Assembly: GCA_022575985.1 (NCBI GenBank) | Contig: JAKSXM010000238.1 | Span: 11,178,001-11,242,000 of the forward strand | Reading direction: 5' to 3' | DNA length: 64,000 bases | Source of the DNA: Anagrus nilaparvatae | Taxonomy: Eukaryota; Arthropoda; Insecta; Hymenoptera; Mymaridae | In this document: positions 34,606-48,116 of the stretch, piece after piece | How positions within the stretch are numbered: position 1 is the stretch's first letter | Layout of the letters: each line of letters starts with the position of its first letter | Notes under the pieces: model-generated | Databases searched by the model: none | Told to the model about the DNA's origin: nothing | Seen by the model: the letters and a program-made list of their open reading frames with translations, nothing else | Program-made: the position numbers and the translations under genes

Positions 34606-36203
34606 CAATGAATTTATATATTATTAAATTAAAATGATTAAATTTTAAATAATACATGCAATAATTATAAGTATAAAAAAACATTACCCATTTGATACAA
34701 GCAAAAGTATCAATTTTTTTAAAAACATAGATCATAATTATATCAGGGGCTGGATGCTAAAGTGATTTTATGGTCTATAGCAGGTGTATACAAATTAAAT
34801 ATAGTCCTATACATACTTGTTCAACTATCTGCATAGAAAAGTATAGATCCCGGTATAGATCATATTGGTGTTGTATAGTATATGTACACAGAATGCAATA
34901 CAGATTACAGATATCATTTGCATTGGCTTATGTCGTATACGCGTTTTTTATTTATCGTATAGAGAAATCCAAACTCTCGGACGGTGTGGTACACGGCATC
35001 TGTCGAGACCTATAATATATTCCGGGTATTTCGATCCCATTCACGGCCAGAAACAGGTCTATACGAATATAATTAATTCAAAATAGTTAAGATTTTATAG
35101 AATGCTAAGTTACCATAACCAAAAATAACAACAATATATATTACCCGTTAAATTATAATCTAATTATTTGATTAAATTAAGAACGTTAGATCATACATAT
35201 ATAATATAATTGAGCTTGATTTCATAAATAGGCAGTATATGTTATAATACACATTGTTCATCGACATTCTTATATACCTTCATAAATTCATTTCATTTGC
35301 GAGAAACGCAGCATAAATTTAATCACATTTTTTTTGAAAATACAGTATTATAAAAGGCATAGATCTATAAATAAGTTTAAAATAAAAAAAATTTACATAA
35401 TAAATTAATCAAAAATCCAAAAATTTTTTAAATTTAAAAAAAAATAATTTCATAACTGGTTACTAAATACATAAATTTTAAAAATATAATATTTTAAAAC
35501 TCAAAACTGTCATGTCTATATCAAAATGCCTTACAAGATTCTCTTTACACTTGTTATCACGACTTTCATACAATAAAAATAATAATAATAACGACAATAA
35601 CCATGACATAAGAAACTATCGACTAGAATATTTTCTGGGTGGTCGTTATATTATTCAGTTATATATGCAATAGCATAAAAAAAATTTTTTATTCGCATAT
35701 AAGTTATGTATTTTAGCATACATATAAGTATTTAAGACCACACCCTTCAAATAAATACTACACCTTTATTTACTTCAGATGAATGCTTTTGTGAATATAT
35801 TATTTGCTCATAATATTATATTGATGATTTTCATCTTTCAATAAGCAATCTCGTATAAGTATGTAATAATGTGGAAATGGAAACAATCAATTTTTTATTT
35901 ATTGTAATATTTTTCAAAAAATTTATGTTTAATGAATCATTGAATATTTAATAAAATTATTAAGTGAGTTATAATACACCCGTATGTGAAGAATAATAAA
36001 TTTTTTTAATGGCAATTGAATATGGGTTGTGGTGGCTTGTAGATTAGGCCTTGGGTTATTATGGCTTTTATTGAATGTGTTAATTCTATACTGATCTATA
36101 CTTATGTGATTGTAGAATGCAAACAGTTTATGAATGGGAACCAAATTTTGTGAATTTCAGTTTATTTTTTGCTTGAACCTAAGCAATTTCTACTTCCAAT
36201 GTA
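34606..36203. other. gene-free stretch with an unidentified repeat-like block
   Basis: 34740-35070 is locally GC-richer and full of CTATA/TATAG words (for example 'ggtctatagcagg' and 'aggtctatacg' near its two ends), suggesting an unclassified element. A related word series, 'actcatttcgtttgcgagaaa' (34324) and 'attcatttcatttgcgagaaa' (35286), occurs about 960 bp apart in direct orientation and may flank it. Confidence 0.4.
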
Positions 36204-36610
36204 CACTGTAAAAATTAACTTGCTTAGATTAACAAAAAAAATTGAATTTTTTCGAAAAATTAGTAAATTTTCAAAAAATTTTGTAAATTGTCGATAAAAA
36301 TCGTAAATTAAATAATCGTAAATTAAATCGAATATTATCGAAAAATTCGAGAGTTCTCGATTTTTTTTTTTGAGTTTACGAAAAAAGTTGTAAATTCACA
36401 ACTATTTTTCGGAAATTTACAACTTTTTTACTATTTTTTGTTTTTCGAAAAAAAGTTGTAAATTATCAATTTTTTTTGCGAATTCACAAAAAAAATCGAG
36501 AATACTCGAATTTTTTGTTAATATACTAAATTTATTTTTTCAAAAATTTACTAATTTTTCGATTATGTTCTAATTTTTTTGTTAATATAAGGAAGTTACT
36601 TTTTATAGTG
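36204..36610. repeat. Tc1/mariner-type MITE (CACTGTAAAAAGTAACTT family), copy 2
   Basis: Ends CACTGTAAAAATTAACTT and AAGTTACTTTTTATAGTG with TA on both sides (36202-36203, 36611-36612). Its internal TCGAAAAA, AAAGTTGTAAATT and AATCGAGAATACTCGAA blocks are shared with the copies at 15150 and 49093. Confidence 0.85.
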
Positions 36611-37789
36611 TACGCATGTTTGAAAAATTGTCACACAGACCTAAATATTAAGATTCTCCCTGCCCCAAAGTCTAATATACTCAAAATTGCCTATATAATA
36701 CTAAAACATTAAATGCATAAAAAAATAATGGTAGTAAAGTGCTTTTTAACAAATCCAAATTTAATGTTAAAAAATAAAATAAAATGTTATTTCCTGCAAT
36801 AATTTATTCATACACTACATTGAGAAGTTATACATATAAAATAAATATAACTGGACATGTATTTCATTTTGAGTTATGTCATTTTATTTGTATCGATAAA
36901 AATTCCAATCATAAAATATGATGGAATAATCGAATATAGTGGCTTTTTGCATATAATACAAATCTAATGTAAAATGCAAGTTGTTGTGCGGGAGAACATC
37001 TGTAAGCGTGTTTCTAGGTCGACGAACTTTCCGTCTCAATACGATTTCTATATAACTTTTTTTTTTACTATACATTATTATTATTATTATATATGCAAGA
37101 TACACTTATATTTATAAAAAAAGGATTTCATCAACCGTCATAACTTCATAAGTAAGAAAATATTATAATAAATAGAGGATATACGGTATATTATTGAAAC
37201 TAACATGTTATAAGAGTGACTTTTAAGTTTTTTTTTTAAAAAATTGTATGCTTGTATGTTTTTTAGCAAGTGGAAGAACTCTTGACTTTCTGTTATTTTT
37301 TGCTAATATGTTGGTGTACAAACAATTATGCGACCGTGAAATTTTTAAGGTCGTTTTGAAAAGATTGATATATTTTATTTTTTTAACTGTATTTTTTGTA
37401 AACAAATATTTACCTTAATTTTATAAGTCATGATTAATGAATAATTTTTAATTATTTTTAAAGGAACTTTTGAATTGATTTATTAATTTTTTTTAGCGAA
37501 TATATTTGGGTATATATGAGTAAAATTTTTTTGTTAAATGTCATGTTATGTGTCAAATCGTCTGGTATGAATTTATATTTTTTGTTAACTTAATGATACG
37601 TTCTCACGCGAAATAGTTATTACGGAAATTTATGAATTTAAGGTTACTTTTACTATCTAAAATGTTTTGAAGCAGTCGAAGATTAAAAAGAATTATAAAT
37701 TTTGAATAAAACGACTTAAAATTAGTCCAAAAAAATTTATTTTCGTAAAATAGTCAATTATTACTCCAATTAATATAAGTTTCCAGCCA
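36611..37789. other. gene-free AT-rich stretch
   Basis: No exon or repeat was recognised on either strand. Confidence 0.45.
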
Positions 37790-40700
37790 CCATCAGATTT
37801 GGTCTAGTATAGGTTTTTGAATCACTCAACAGAAATTATTATTGGGGTCTTTTCTATAAGAAATATGCGGAACACCATTAAATTTGCAAAATCTACTCCT
37901 AATAAGGAGTATTTTTTATGTATTCGAACTTTCGAAGTTTCCAGATTAGGTCATATGGGTTTCTTGGGTCACTGATCACGAATTTTGGGGTCCTGCCTAA
38001 TAAAAATTGAAGCTTCACCCTTAATTTAGCAAAAACTACCCAGAAAAGGATTTATTTGATTTATTTCATGTTTTTGAAAATTTAAGGGTGAAGTGACAAT
38101 TTTTAGTAGACAGCACACTGAAGTTTGTGACCCAAAAAACCCATGTAAACCAAATCTAGAAACTAGGGGTGTGCGGTTACCCGACCCGAAGCTTCGGGCG
38201 GTCTTGGATTTTTTCGGGTCGGGTCGGGTCGGTCTTCGGTTATACCCGAAAAGCTTCAGGGGTCTGAAGGTATAGTTTTTAGGTGGAAAATTTCCCTGGC
38301 ATTACGATTCTATCATCCTTTTTGCGCAAAATTTCCATTCGGTCTTAAAAATGAGAATAAAAGGGTCAAAAAATGACTTGCTAAAAAAAGGATAATTTTT
38401 ATTAACTTTAAGTTTTTATTTATTTTCTTATGTAAATTAAATAAATAAATAAATAAATTTGCATTTTTTTTAACAGTTTATATGCTATTTTTTTTAATGA
38501 TAAAAAATAATGAGACCTATTCCCAAATTAATCGGTCGGTAACCCCCTCCCCCCTTTCACTTGCCAACCTGCGTCAGTTTTTGGACTTCACTTAGAAATT
38601 ATTATACGAATAACGTGAATTTCTATCGGGATGCAGGAGGTCTCAAAAAATTTTTTAATAAAAAAATACACCTAAAAAAAATTTTATAGTCAAGTTTGAA
38701 CGCGTTTCAATGATAAAAATTCAAAAAACGCATTTTTGGACGTATTCTAATGCCTAGACATAAGATAATATCCACAATAGCTCATTTTTTTCATTGAACC
38801 CTCTAGTTTTCAATATCTATTGGTACTTTTTTACTTTGAATTTCACACCTGTAAAATGATAGCTGTAGCATTAAGAGCTGATATTAAAAAATCAGAAAAA
38901 TCCAAGAAAAGATAAAACATAGTTTTTTTTTATAAAGTTAGTTTTCTCATAATTTTGTATTTTTGAAAACAAAAAAATCCAGACCGCCGAGGTAATTATA
39001 ATATCACGATGATTCCTCTAAAAATTTTGCCAAAGCTGAGAATTTGAACTTTGACTACTTATAACTCAGAAACTAGAGGTCAAAAATATAAAAGTAAAAT
39101 TGCAAAATTGGGTTTTTAGTGCAGAATAATTGTTGAAAATTTAAAGAATATTCATTGAGAAATTTTAGATTTAGTATTTTTTCAAAACCCAAAAATTGCT
39201 GAATTGGAAACTGCTTGGCGAATATTCTTAAATATTTTCTACTTATTCTAATAAGTAGAAAATATTTAAGAATATTCGCCAAGCAGTTTCTACAGTTTCT
39301 ACACTAAAAAACAGCCAATTTTGCACTTTCACTTTTATATTTTTGAACTTTAGTTTCTAAATTATAAGCAGTCAAAATTAAAACTCTCAGCTCTCGCAAA
39401 TTTTTTAAAAATATGGTTGTATTTTATTACCTGAGTGGTCTAAATTTTTTCGTTTCCAAAATAAAAATTATGGGACAACTAACTTTATAAAAAAAAATAT
39501 TTTTTATCTTTTCTTAATTTCTTCTGATTTTTTTATTTTAGCTCTCGATAGTTTAACTGCCATTTTGCATTTTTTCATAATAAAAAAGTACCATAAGACA
39601 TTGAAAACTAGAGGGTTCAATAAAAAAATGATCTATTGCGGATTAATTTATTTCAAAAACTGTGTTGTGGAAAAGGATGTGGCTGATTTGACAAAATGGC
39701 CCATATATATTTTTCTTGTTTTATTTTTACCGTTTTATTAATCCCATGATTGGGAAAATAACTTTTGCAATTAACTTTTTACATTAAATATGGCCTCTTT
39801 TAGAACTTCATGATATACATGCGACTCTAAGAAACAAATCCAAAACTATATTTTCAAATGCTTTTTGAATTGTTTAGTTATTTACAGGATTATACTTTTT
39901 ATAGAATTGTTTTTTTCCAAAGTATTTGGAGTTTCTTATGCACCTGCAGAACTCAAAAATATAAGTAAAAAAATAAGTTTCTCGTTGGATTTAGACAAAA
40001 ACATCTATTTTCAAGCCCACACGATAGCTCTTAAAAGTTTTTTTAGCCTCCTTTAAAATTGGTATTTACTAAAAACTTAAGATTTTTTCAATGGATTCAA
40101 ATCGTGTTTTATATTATTTTAAAATTCATAGTTTTTCCCCGGAAATCTGATGAAAACATTTATTTTGGCTTTTGAGAACGTTTTATAGAAGAAAAATCGA
40201 TTTTTGTCGTTTTATATTGGGTCCCAATTTTAAGGAGACCTAATTTAAAAGTTCTGTAGTTTTTGAATAAATTTTTTTGAATATTATTAACAAGAGAAAT
40301 ATGCGTTTTTCCCCCAAGAATCAAATGTTTAATTTCTTTTCAAAAAAATTTTATTTGCCAATTTTTTTACGGAATTTCAAAGAGTACTCATAGACACTTT
40401 TTTTCTGAAAATTAGAAAAATGTGTTTTTCAAAAGTCTCGAGATATTACAGCGTTTACGCATAAGAATACGTCCAAAAATGCGTTTTTTGAATTTTTATC
40501 ATTGAAACGCGTTCGAACTTGTCTATAAAATTTTTTTTAGGTGTATTTTTTTATTATAAATTTTTTGAGACCTCCTGCATCCCGATAGAAATTCACGTTA
40601 TTCGTATAATAATTTCTAAGTGAAGTTCAAAAACTGACGCGGGTTGGCAAGTGAAAGGGGAGAGGGGGTTACCAACCTTTGAAATGCAAATTTATTTATT

Positions 40701-41235
40701 TATTTATTTAATTTACATAAAAAAATAAATAATAACTTAAAGTTAAAATTATCCTTTTTTTTAGCAAGTCATTTTTTGACCCATTTATTCTCATTTTTAA
40801 GACCGAATGGAAATTTTCCGCAAAAAGGATGATAGAATAGTAATGCCAGGGAAATTTCCCACCTAAAAACTATACCTTCAGACCCCTGAAGCTTTTCGGG
40901 TAAAACCGAAGACCGACCCGACCCGACCCGAAAAAAGTAAAATCGGTCTTTCGGGCGGGTACCCGAATATTCGGGTAACCGCACACCCCTACTAGAAACT
41001 GTAAGCACGAATATAGCAAAAATACCCGTTTTAGGAGTAGATTTTGCAAATTTATTGGTGAAATATTCATTTTTCAAAAAAAGTCCGAAATTCGTGATTA
41101 GCGACCCCAAAAAAACCATATGGACCAATTCTGAAAACTTACTTTTCGAATCAGTTTTTTGTCAATTTAAAAGTCTCGGCACATTTCTCATGGAAAAGAC
41201 CCCAAAATTTGTGATCAAATCTGATCAATTCAAAT
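37790..41235. repeat. older fold-back repeat split by a hAT insertion
   Basis: The parts outside the hAT element (about 37790-38155 and 41000-41235) are inverse copies of each other. Shared words include 'ggggtcttttctataagaaat' with its inverse, 'aaatttgcaaaatctactcct' with its inverse, and 'gggtcactgatcacgaatttt' with 'aaattcgtgattagcgacccc'. The same family, without the insertion, makes up 46892-47582. Confidence 0.7.
38164..40991. mobile_element. 2.8-kb non-autonomous hAT-type fold-back element
   Basis: Terminal inverted repeats TAGGGGTGTGCGGTTACC and inverse are flanked by an exact 8-bp direct repeat CTAGAAAC (38156-38163 and 40992-40999), the hAT target-duplication length. The arms continue inverted through 'acccgacccgaa' and through the blocks near 38540-38760 and 40440-40660, down to a central palindrome around 39245. 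The right arm carries about 0.8 kb (roughly 39650-40440) without a partner on the left. No transposase is present, so it needs enzyme from elsewhere. The element inserted into an older repeat, which dates it as the younger. Confidence 0.88.
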
Positions 41236-42745
41236 TTTTGCGAATAATTTCTTTGACAATACTTTAACAGCGTAACTAAAAAAATGCTGCATTAACAAAG
41301 GAAATATATCTTATGCCTGAGATAAGATAAAAGATATTTACTTAACAAAAAAAATTTGAAACGTAAGAACCAGCAACTACCGAATTCTCTTTTACATACT
41401 AATTAAACAAATACACAAGTTTTAATATTTTCTAAGAAAAAATTTCTGAAATAAGCATTTTATTCCATGCAACAATAAAAATACATTCTATGCATTAAAA
41501 AAACTTTTTTATTCAACCTTTTCAAGAAAAATATTTGTATATAACAAACAAATATTTAAGTAAAATTAATAAATCTTGAATAAAGAACAAGAGTTACAGT
41601 ATCATCATAATATTTATTTCAACTATTTTTTATTAAATTTTTTTTTTCTTTACCTCTAAATAAAAAGCTTTTTTATACTTTTTTTAAAGTTTCTTTTTCT
41701 ATAAGTACTTTTATTTTTTAAACCTGTATTGTACATGCATACACTTATACATAAACTCTTCAATATCTTTTTTTTGATTTCACAAGAGAGTGAGCAAAAA
41801 ATTCGTAAATTGCACTTTTTTTTTATGAAATAGTTATTTGACTACCTACGAATCGTAGACCAAAAAAAAAAAATTATTGGATAGTAGCCAGCAGTTGCAT
41901 ATATATAGTGTTATGTATGTACGCCTGAACTGTGGCGATTCCCACAAGCAGTATGATATATTGGGTTAGTATTTTTCAGGGGTCATACATGTGTGATATA
42001 TACAATTGGTTTTGTTTAATATGAGATTTTTTTTATTAAAATTTTTACTAGCAGAAAAAATATTTTATTAAGATATGTGAAAAAGTTTTTTTTATTGGCT
42101 TTAAATTGTTTATTTAACAATGAAATTTGTTAAAATTATTAAATTCCAGAGGTTTAAAATTAGCTTAACTATTTTTTAATTAAATAAAAATGTTTAATAG
42201 TATCACCCAGCAATAATAATAATAACAATTTAGACAGGTTTTCATTAAAATCATCTTTAACTTTTAGATGAAAATTGACATTTCTACACCAAACTAAAAC
42301 ACAGAAACTATAATGAGAAACACGTAACTTCAAACTTTATTATCTATCTTCCTTTATTCTCTTAAAACTATTCATTTGAGTGATATTACTTCCTTTTTTG
42401 ATACTATTTATCTTTTTGAATTTATTTTTATTTACATTATTTTAAATTTTATTTATCGAATTGAATTTCGTTAATGTCAATAAATTCGATTGTCATTTTT
42501 TTTTATTATGTTTATTTTTTTTAATCAAAATAGTCATTGGTTTTATCATTTTTATTAGTTTTTTCTGAATTATTTACTTTTTTTTTGAGATTAAATTTTT
42601 ATTTTTATCATTTTAATCAGTTTTTTATTTATTGCTGAAAAATTATTATTTTAAAAATAAGTTTTTTATTTATTTATTCAATCGTTTGTTAAAAACTAAC
42701 CTGAAAAATAGAATTGAATTTATTAGTGAAAGAAAAAATTTTAAA
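41236..42745. other. gene-free stretch before the winged-helix gene
   Basis: AT-rich throughout. It should include the promoter of the gene at 42746, but no clear TATA box or initiator could be chosen among many AT-rich candidates. Confidence 0.4.
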
Positions 42746-43362
42746 ATGAAGCCAAAAACAGCAAGTTTAGTATTGAAAAAAGTTTTAAGTATCGTTAAAA
42801 GTTCAGAAAATCCAAAAGGCATAACAATGACCGACATATTTAATCAAATAAAGAACGAACAAGGTAAAAAAGGATCGATATCGAAGAGACAAGTTAATAA
42901 AAAAAATGTAATTAAATTTTCATTTATTAAAGGTTAAAAATCATTAATTTTTCTAAATAAATTTTTTTTTTGAATATTTAGATCGTCGCAGCATTAAAAC
43001 GAAGTTTAGAATTTAACATTTTGAAAAGAAACAGAGGACGTTACTTGTTAGTTACAGAATCAGATTCAAACAGTAATTTATTAAAAAGATCAAAGTCTTT
43101 ACCACGTGTTAAATCAATGAGAATATTAGACAAAGTTAGAAAAATGGTGCAAGAACCAATAAAGAAACAGAAAAAAGCACGTCAAAATAAAAAAAATAGT
43201 AAAGAACCTGATTTTGTTAACGACATCAGTTATGATCCATTTAATTTGTACCAAAATGTCAATGATAACGTCTCGAATTTTAATACATCGGTTTCGAGTT
43301 TGTCTGATGATGATGACGTTCAGGACCAAATTTCATCCATAGATTCCGTCATGTCTGATTAA
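42746..43362 (+). CDS. small winged-helix-like protein with basic middle and acidic tail
   Basis: Two exons, 42746-42892 and 42982-43362, joined in phase 0 across an 89-bp intron (CAA|GTTAAT ... ATTTAG|ATC), giving 175 codons. The ATG at 42746 has context TAAAATGA. Residues about 4-73 read as alternating helices ending in a hairpin: 'ASLVLKKVLSIVKSS', 'KGITMTDIFNQIK', 'SKRQVIVAALKRSLEFNILK', then 'RNRGRYLLV'. This is the pattern of linker-histone (H15) or insect DUF4777-type winged-helix domains, which bind DNA or chromatin. Residues 75-135 are strongly basic (KKQKKARQNKKN). The last 30 are acidic and Ser-rich (SLSDDDDV). A nuclear, chromatin-linked role is inferred; male germline proteins of this kind exist in insects. 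No paralogue is visible in the window. Confidence 0.7.
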
Positions 43363-46300
43363 ATTAATAATTTTTACAGTAACCAATTTTTTTTTTTTTT
43401 TTTTAAATTAAAAGAGTGAAATAGTAAATTTTTTTATAAATTGCTTATTTTGTAAAGTGTTTTTATATTTTATTAAAAAATTAACCTAAAAAAAGCAGAT
43501 GAAAATTGTTAATTTTATTCTGATACCAAATATTTACAGGTACCAAGATTTTCCAATAAAGGCCAAAAATTAATTTATCTTAAAAAAATAAAAAATATTT
43601 TTAATTAAAAAAGCAAATAAACCACAAAAACTAAATTTCCTCTCACAAAATTAAATTAAAATATTATCATACGTTTGACTGATTATAAAATTTTTCACAG
43701 ATGGCTGAACATCCTAATTTTAAGTTTCATTAACCCTAAAACTACCTGCTGCACAATAATTAGTAAATATTTTTTTGAAAAATTTATTTAAAAAAACTTG
43801 TTTAAAAAAAAATGTAAAAAATTTTAATATACACAAATTTTAAGTCTGGTGGTAACATACATTATCATTTGTAACACTCTCGACCTAAAGTCATATCATC
43901 TGTTTAACGTGACTTGAATTTCAAGTAGCATATAATATAAGTTTTCTTTTTTCTAAAGAAAAGAAAAAAAAAATGCTTGAATTTTTTTTCCTGCAGCAGA
44001 GACAAGAAAGAAATATTTTTATAAAATAACAAAAGCTTTTAAGATTTTTTTTTCATATTTTTTATGTAAGCTTTTAAAGCTTACTTTTTTTTTATTTATA
44101 AAAATTTAAAATATATCTACCTATTTACAAATTTCTTTTTTTTTATTTTATTATTATTTTTTGCTGTTATTATTTTTTTTTTTTGGTGTGTATATGAAAA
44201 AATCTGAGAATATGCTGCTTTAATGGTTATTGGTGGATTTTCGAGTAAAAAATTTATGATCTAAGAGGGTAATTGGAGTTTTTAGAAACATAGGAATTTA
44301 TAAAATACTGCTTAACCCCACTGTATAGGCAATAATGTAGAATTTCGGGTGCTAATTAAATTATTAGTATTGTAGTTGGTGGAAGAGCGAACAATACCCA
44401 TAATTTTATGAATTTTCAGCCAAAATAAGAGAGATTACTTTACCTATAGAATTTACTTTAATTTTAAAAATGGAACTTTATAAAAGCTGGAGAATTAAAA
44501 TTTCGCTAAAAAATGTATAACAAAAATAGGGTAAAACAAAAATGCTCTCGAAAGATTCTTGGTACAGGAAATTTTTAGTACAAAAATAGGTGCAAAATGA
44601 ATAGTAAAAATGGTCCAACAGTATGGTAGGTACGAAAATCTTTTTAAAGAAGACACAAAAGTATAGCACAAAAAGGAGGTTAGTGCAAAAAACTACTGAA
44701 GTGGAGTGGCACAAAAAGACGGTGGCAAAGAAATAGTCCATAAAAATGGTAAATAGTAGCACAAAAAAAACCCCAATAATGAATAGAATTAACAATTTTT
44801 TCTCAAAAACTACAGACTAATACACCTATCTAAGCAAAAACAGATTTTTAATAATTTTCAGAGAAGACCCGCAGTTACTAGTCAAAAATGTTTGCAATCG
44901 GATCCGGCCCAAAAATTTTAATAAATCTATTTCTGTTCAGTCAGTTTTACTTTACACTCTTATCTAAAAGCTTTAGTCCAACCCAAGTCGACTCAAAAAT
45001 AAAAAATCATATTGCTAAGAAGCCTCAATTCCCGGATCACATAAATATATAAATTTTAGCAGATTTTCTCATGCATACAAAATTGAACATATTATAAAGT
45101 TTACTTAAGTCGATAATGATTAGCGTTTATACGAGACTCTTATAAAACATACTGTCTAGCAGAATATAAGCTTAATACATTAGAGCTTAACTATTAATTA
45201 TTCGACAAAATTTACTTCCTCTTTTTAATATCAATAAAATTTAATTTATTTTAATTAAATATTTTGATTATCATACATGTAAGATATGATACTTTTAAAT
45301 TTAAAATTTAAAATGATTGAATCTTTTGACATTTTGAGGTTATGTGCTTATTAATTTTGACATAATAAATATAAATAAAAATATATCAGGGTTTTTAAGT
45401 GCGATGATCTATTTATTTTGTGATCATTAAATTTTTTATTATAGTAAATAACATCATCGTCACTTTAAAAAAGTATCTAAAAATAGGTATAAATGCTTTA
45501 CTATATGGAATTTATTTTATTGAAACGTGAGATTTATGTAATTGTTTGACCTTAAAATTTTATGATATGTGGAAGTTGTTTGTTTAATTTTATTTTTTAT
45601 TAAGACAAAAATTATAATTAATCTTATAATATAAAAATAAATAAATTATAGCAAAAAAATACTATCAGAAATTTAAGTTTATAAATATCATAATATTTTG
45701 TATTTTTATTTATTTTTGGGCAAGAAAAAATGCCACTTTGTCAAAATATATAGTGAAAATAATGGTGAGTCATTATATTGACTTTGCTGTCTTCAATATA
45801 AAAAACTTTTTCCTATATTTTTTATTCGTTTCTCGTAAATTTTATAGCAAAAAAGCATGTATATGCAGGTTTTCAGGTTCTACAGATACTTCAAAAACTC
45901 TTCAAGATCAGAGATATTTGTTAAAAAAAATTAAGTATTGCAAATACAGGAACATAGTAAAAATTATTGTTTTTTCGTTAATAACAATTAAACTTTTTGA
46001 AATTAGGGTTAATTATAATGCTGTTTTGACTAAAAATTTTCATTTCATAAAGGGCAGGATATGGTTCCCTCGTGTCTCTAAATATTAAACCAATGGACCT
46101 ATTTTTTGAAAATTTTTTTCACGAATGTAAGTTTTCTCAGCAATTTTCATGATAATCGGGACAAACTTGCTGATGGTAAACAACTAAAGTAATTAATAAA
46201 TTCTTTCTTAATCCAAAAACTTCCTCTTTCTGATAATTTTTTTCTGAAATTTTCCCCTTTAAAAAAAAAATTCTCATTAAGATTTAAGTTATTTCTTTAA

Positions 46301-46791
46301 ACGATTTAAGAAAAACTTCAATAATTTGATTTCAATTTATTAAAGTGTATTTATAATTTAAAAAAAAATTAAAAATTTTAAATTTTTTTACATTTTTTTT
46401 ACATTTTACAAGTTAAATCAAAAGTTTTATTTTATTTACTTACATAAGATTAATTTTTTATGTTGAAATCATTGAATTGTAAAAAAAAAAAAAAATGATA
46501 TCAAAGTCTAAAATCTAAAATAATCATTAAAAATGTGGTAAACTTTTATTATATTACTGTTAGTAGGTATATTTCTTACATGCATAACCTTGATTATTTT
46601 TAATGCATAATACTAATATTTTTTGTTCAATGTTAAAAAATTATACAACTCAGGATTTATATTTTTTAATTTTAAAAATTTCAAATTCTGATATCAAGAT
46701 TTTATATTATTTTTAATAATATAAATTAAAATTAAAGAATTATATATGCTTACTGAAAGGCATCACTCTGATCCTTTAAGTGAGCGCGTTT
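43363..46791. other. gene-free stretch
   Basis: AT-rich with homopolymers. 44530-44780 carries about ten short imperfect repeats built on 'gcacaaaaa'/'tacaaaaat', probably a decayed minisatellite. No coding exon could be supported. Confidence 0.45.
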
Positions 46792-46860
46792 TAACATGGA
46801 GCATGTTTATCGGGAGGGGTACCCCAGAAGGCCTGTGAATCGAGAGGGGAAACTAGAATT
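46792..46860 (+). repeat. AACATGGAACATGTT-family MITE, left end only
   Basis: AACATGGAGCATGTTTATCG is followed by 'ggaggggtaccccagaaggcc' in two parts, the family's left-end wording. The copy is cut off by the fold-back repeat that follows. Confidence 0.65.
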
Positions 46861-46891
46861 TTTAATAGATAGACAATGAGTAAACAATGGG

Positions 46892-47582
46892 CAAACACGA
46901 GATTTGCTTTACTATAGGTTTTTTGGGTCACTGAAAACGAAAATCGGGGTCATTTCGTAAAGAAATGGGGGCTTAACTCTTAAATTTGCAAAAACTAAAC
47001 CCAAAAAGGTTTTTTTTTACATATTCGCACTTTGAGCACTGAGATTTGCACCATACAGGTTTTTTGAGTCGCTGATCAAGAATTGCGACTTCTTTTTCAT
47101 AAATAATAAATATTTCACCCTTAAAATAGCTAAAGCTTCCCCTAAAAGGGGTGTTTTTGCTATTTTCGTACTTTTAGCAACCAGGATATGCCCATATAGG
47201 TTTTTTGGGTCGCTAATCAAGAATTTCGACTTCTTTTTCATAAATAATCAATATTTCACCACAAAAAAGAAGTCGAAATTCTTGAAAACCCACACAAAAA
47301 ACCTATATGGGCATATCCTAGAAGTTCAAAGTGCAAAAATAGCAAATACACATCAACAGAAATATTGATTATTTATGGAAAAGTCAAAAATCTTAATCAG
47401 CGACCCAAAAAACCCGTATGGTGCAAATCTAAGCGCTCAAAGTGCGAATATGTAAAAAAAAGCCGGTTTTGGGGGTAGTTTTGGCAAATTTAAGGATGAA
47501 GCCCACATTTATTTACAAAATGCCCCGATTATCGTGTTCAGCGACCCAAAAAACCCTTAGTAGAGCAAATCTCGTGTTCGCC
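46892..47582. repeat. fold-back repeat, GGGTCGCTGATCA family
   Basis: The outer words 'aacacgagatttgct' and 'agcaaatctcgtgttcg' are inverted. Both arms carry repeated 'ggttttttgggtcgct' modules (about 150-bp period) facing a centre near 47260 ('gaagtcgaaattcttgaa'). No ORF of interest is present. It belongs with the split copy at 37790-41235. Confidence 0.75.
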
Positions 47583-48116
47583 AGTGAAGATACAACCCCC
47601 TCCCCCGTATTTTGATTGGAGTTAATGTTATTCTTGCATATACATAATACAAACCCGTTATGAGTTTTTAAATATGATAAGAAGATAAACTAAAAAATAC
47701 TATTAACTATTAATAGTTTTCATTGGGCAATTGTATCCCTTCTTTTTTAGTATTAATCTTCTAATTTAAATAATAACCAGAAATTCTAGTTTTTATCAAA
47801 ATAAACAGTTTTAAACTAAATAAAAGTGTTTTTTTGTATAGTGGATCCTCGCGTAGTTAGTTGTACAATAATATACTCTGCATTGAAAATTATCCGAATT
47901 TTTTTGAATATCTGTTACAACTATTTTGTAGTCTGTTTTAATAAGCGTTTAATTTGTAAATAATTTTTTTTCACATCTGCTACTGGGGTTCCGTTTTAGG
48001 CGAGGGACCAATAGTTAGACTTTTTTTCATGACTTTTTAAACAAAGGCATCGGAGGTCGTAAGTAGCCTATGATTACAAATTAATTTTTGAATTTTGAAC
48101 ACTGTAAAAAAAAATT
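47583..48116. other. gene-free stretch
   Basis: No coding or repeat structure was recognised. Confidence 0.4.

Noticed and set aside
34319..34735. 138-codon minus-strand frame
   Set aside because: It is rich in Ile/Tyr/Phe as expected from AT-rich DNA and runs through a hAT terminal repeat, so it is fortuitous.
34770..35086. Two overlapping + strand frames of 70-80 codons
   Set aside because: They overlap in different frames over a block of repeated CTATA/TATAG words. A repeat explains them better than a gene.
40769..41128. 119-codon minus-strand frame
   Set aside because: It spans the right tip of the hAT element and its flank; the same sequence is inverted at 38160. No transposase motif is present.
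44478..44795. 105-codon minus-strand frame rich in Phe/Val/Cys
   Set aside because: It is generated by the short 'acaaaaa' repeats of a decayed minisatellite; there is no start context or homology.
45738..46088. 116-codon + strand frame
   Set aside because: Low-complexity AT-driven composition without splice sites, promoter or motif.
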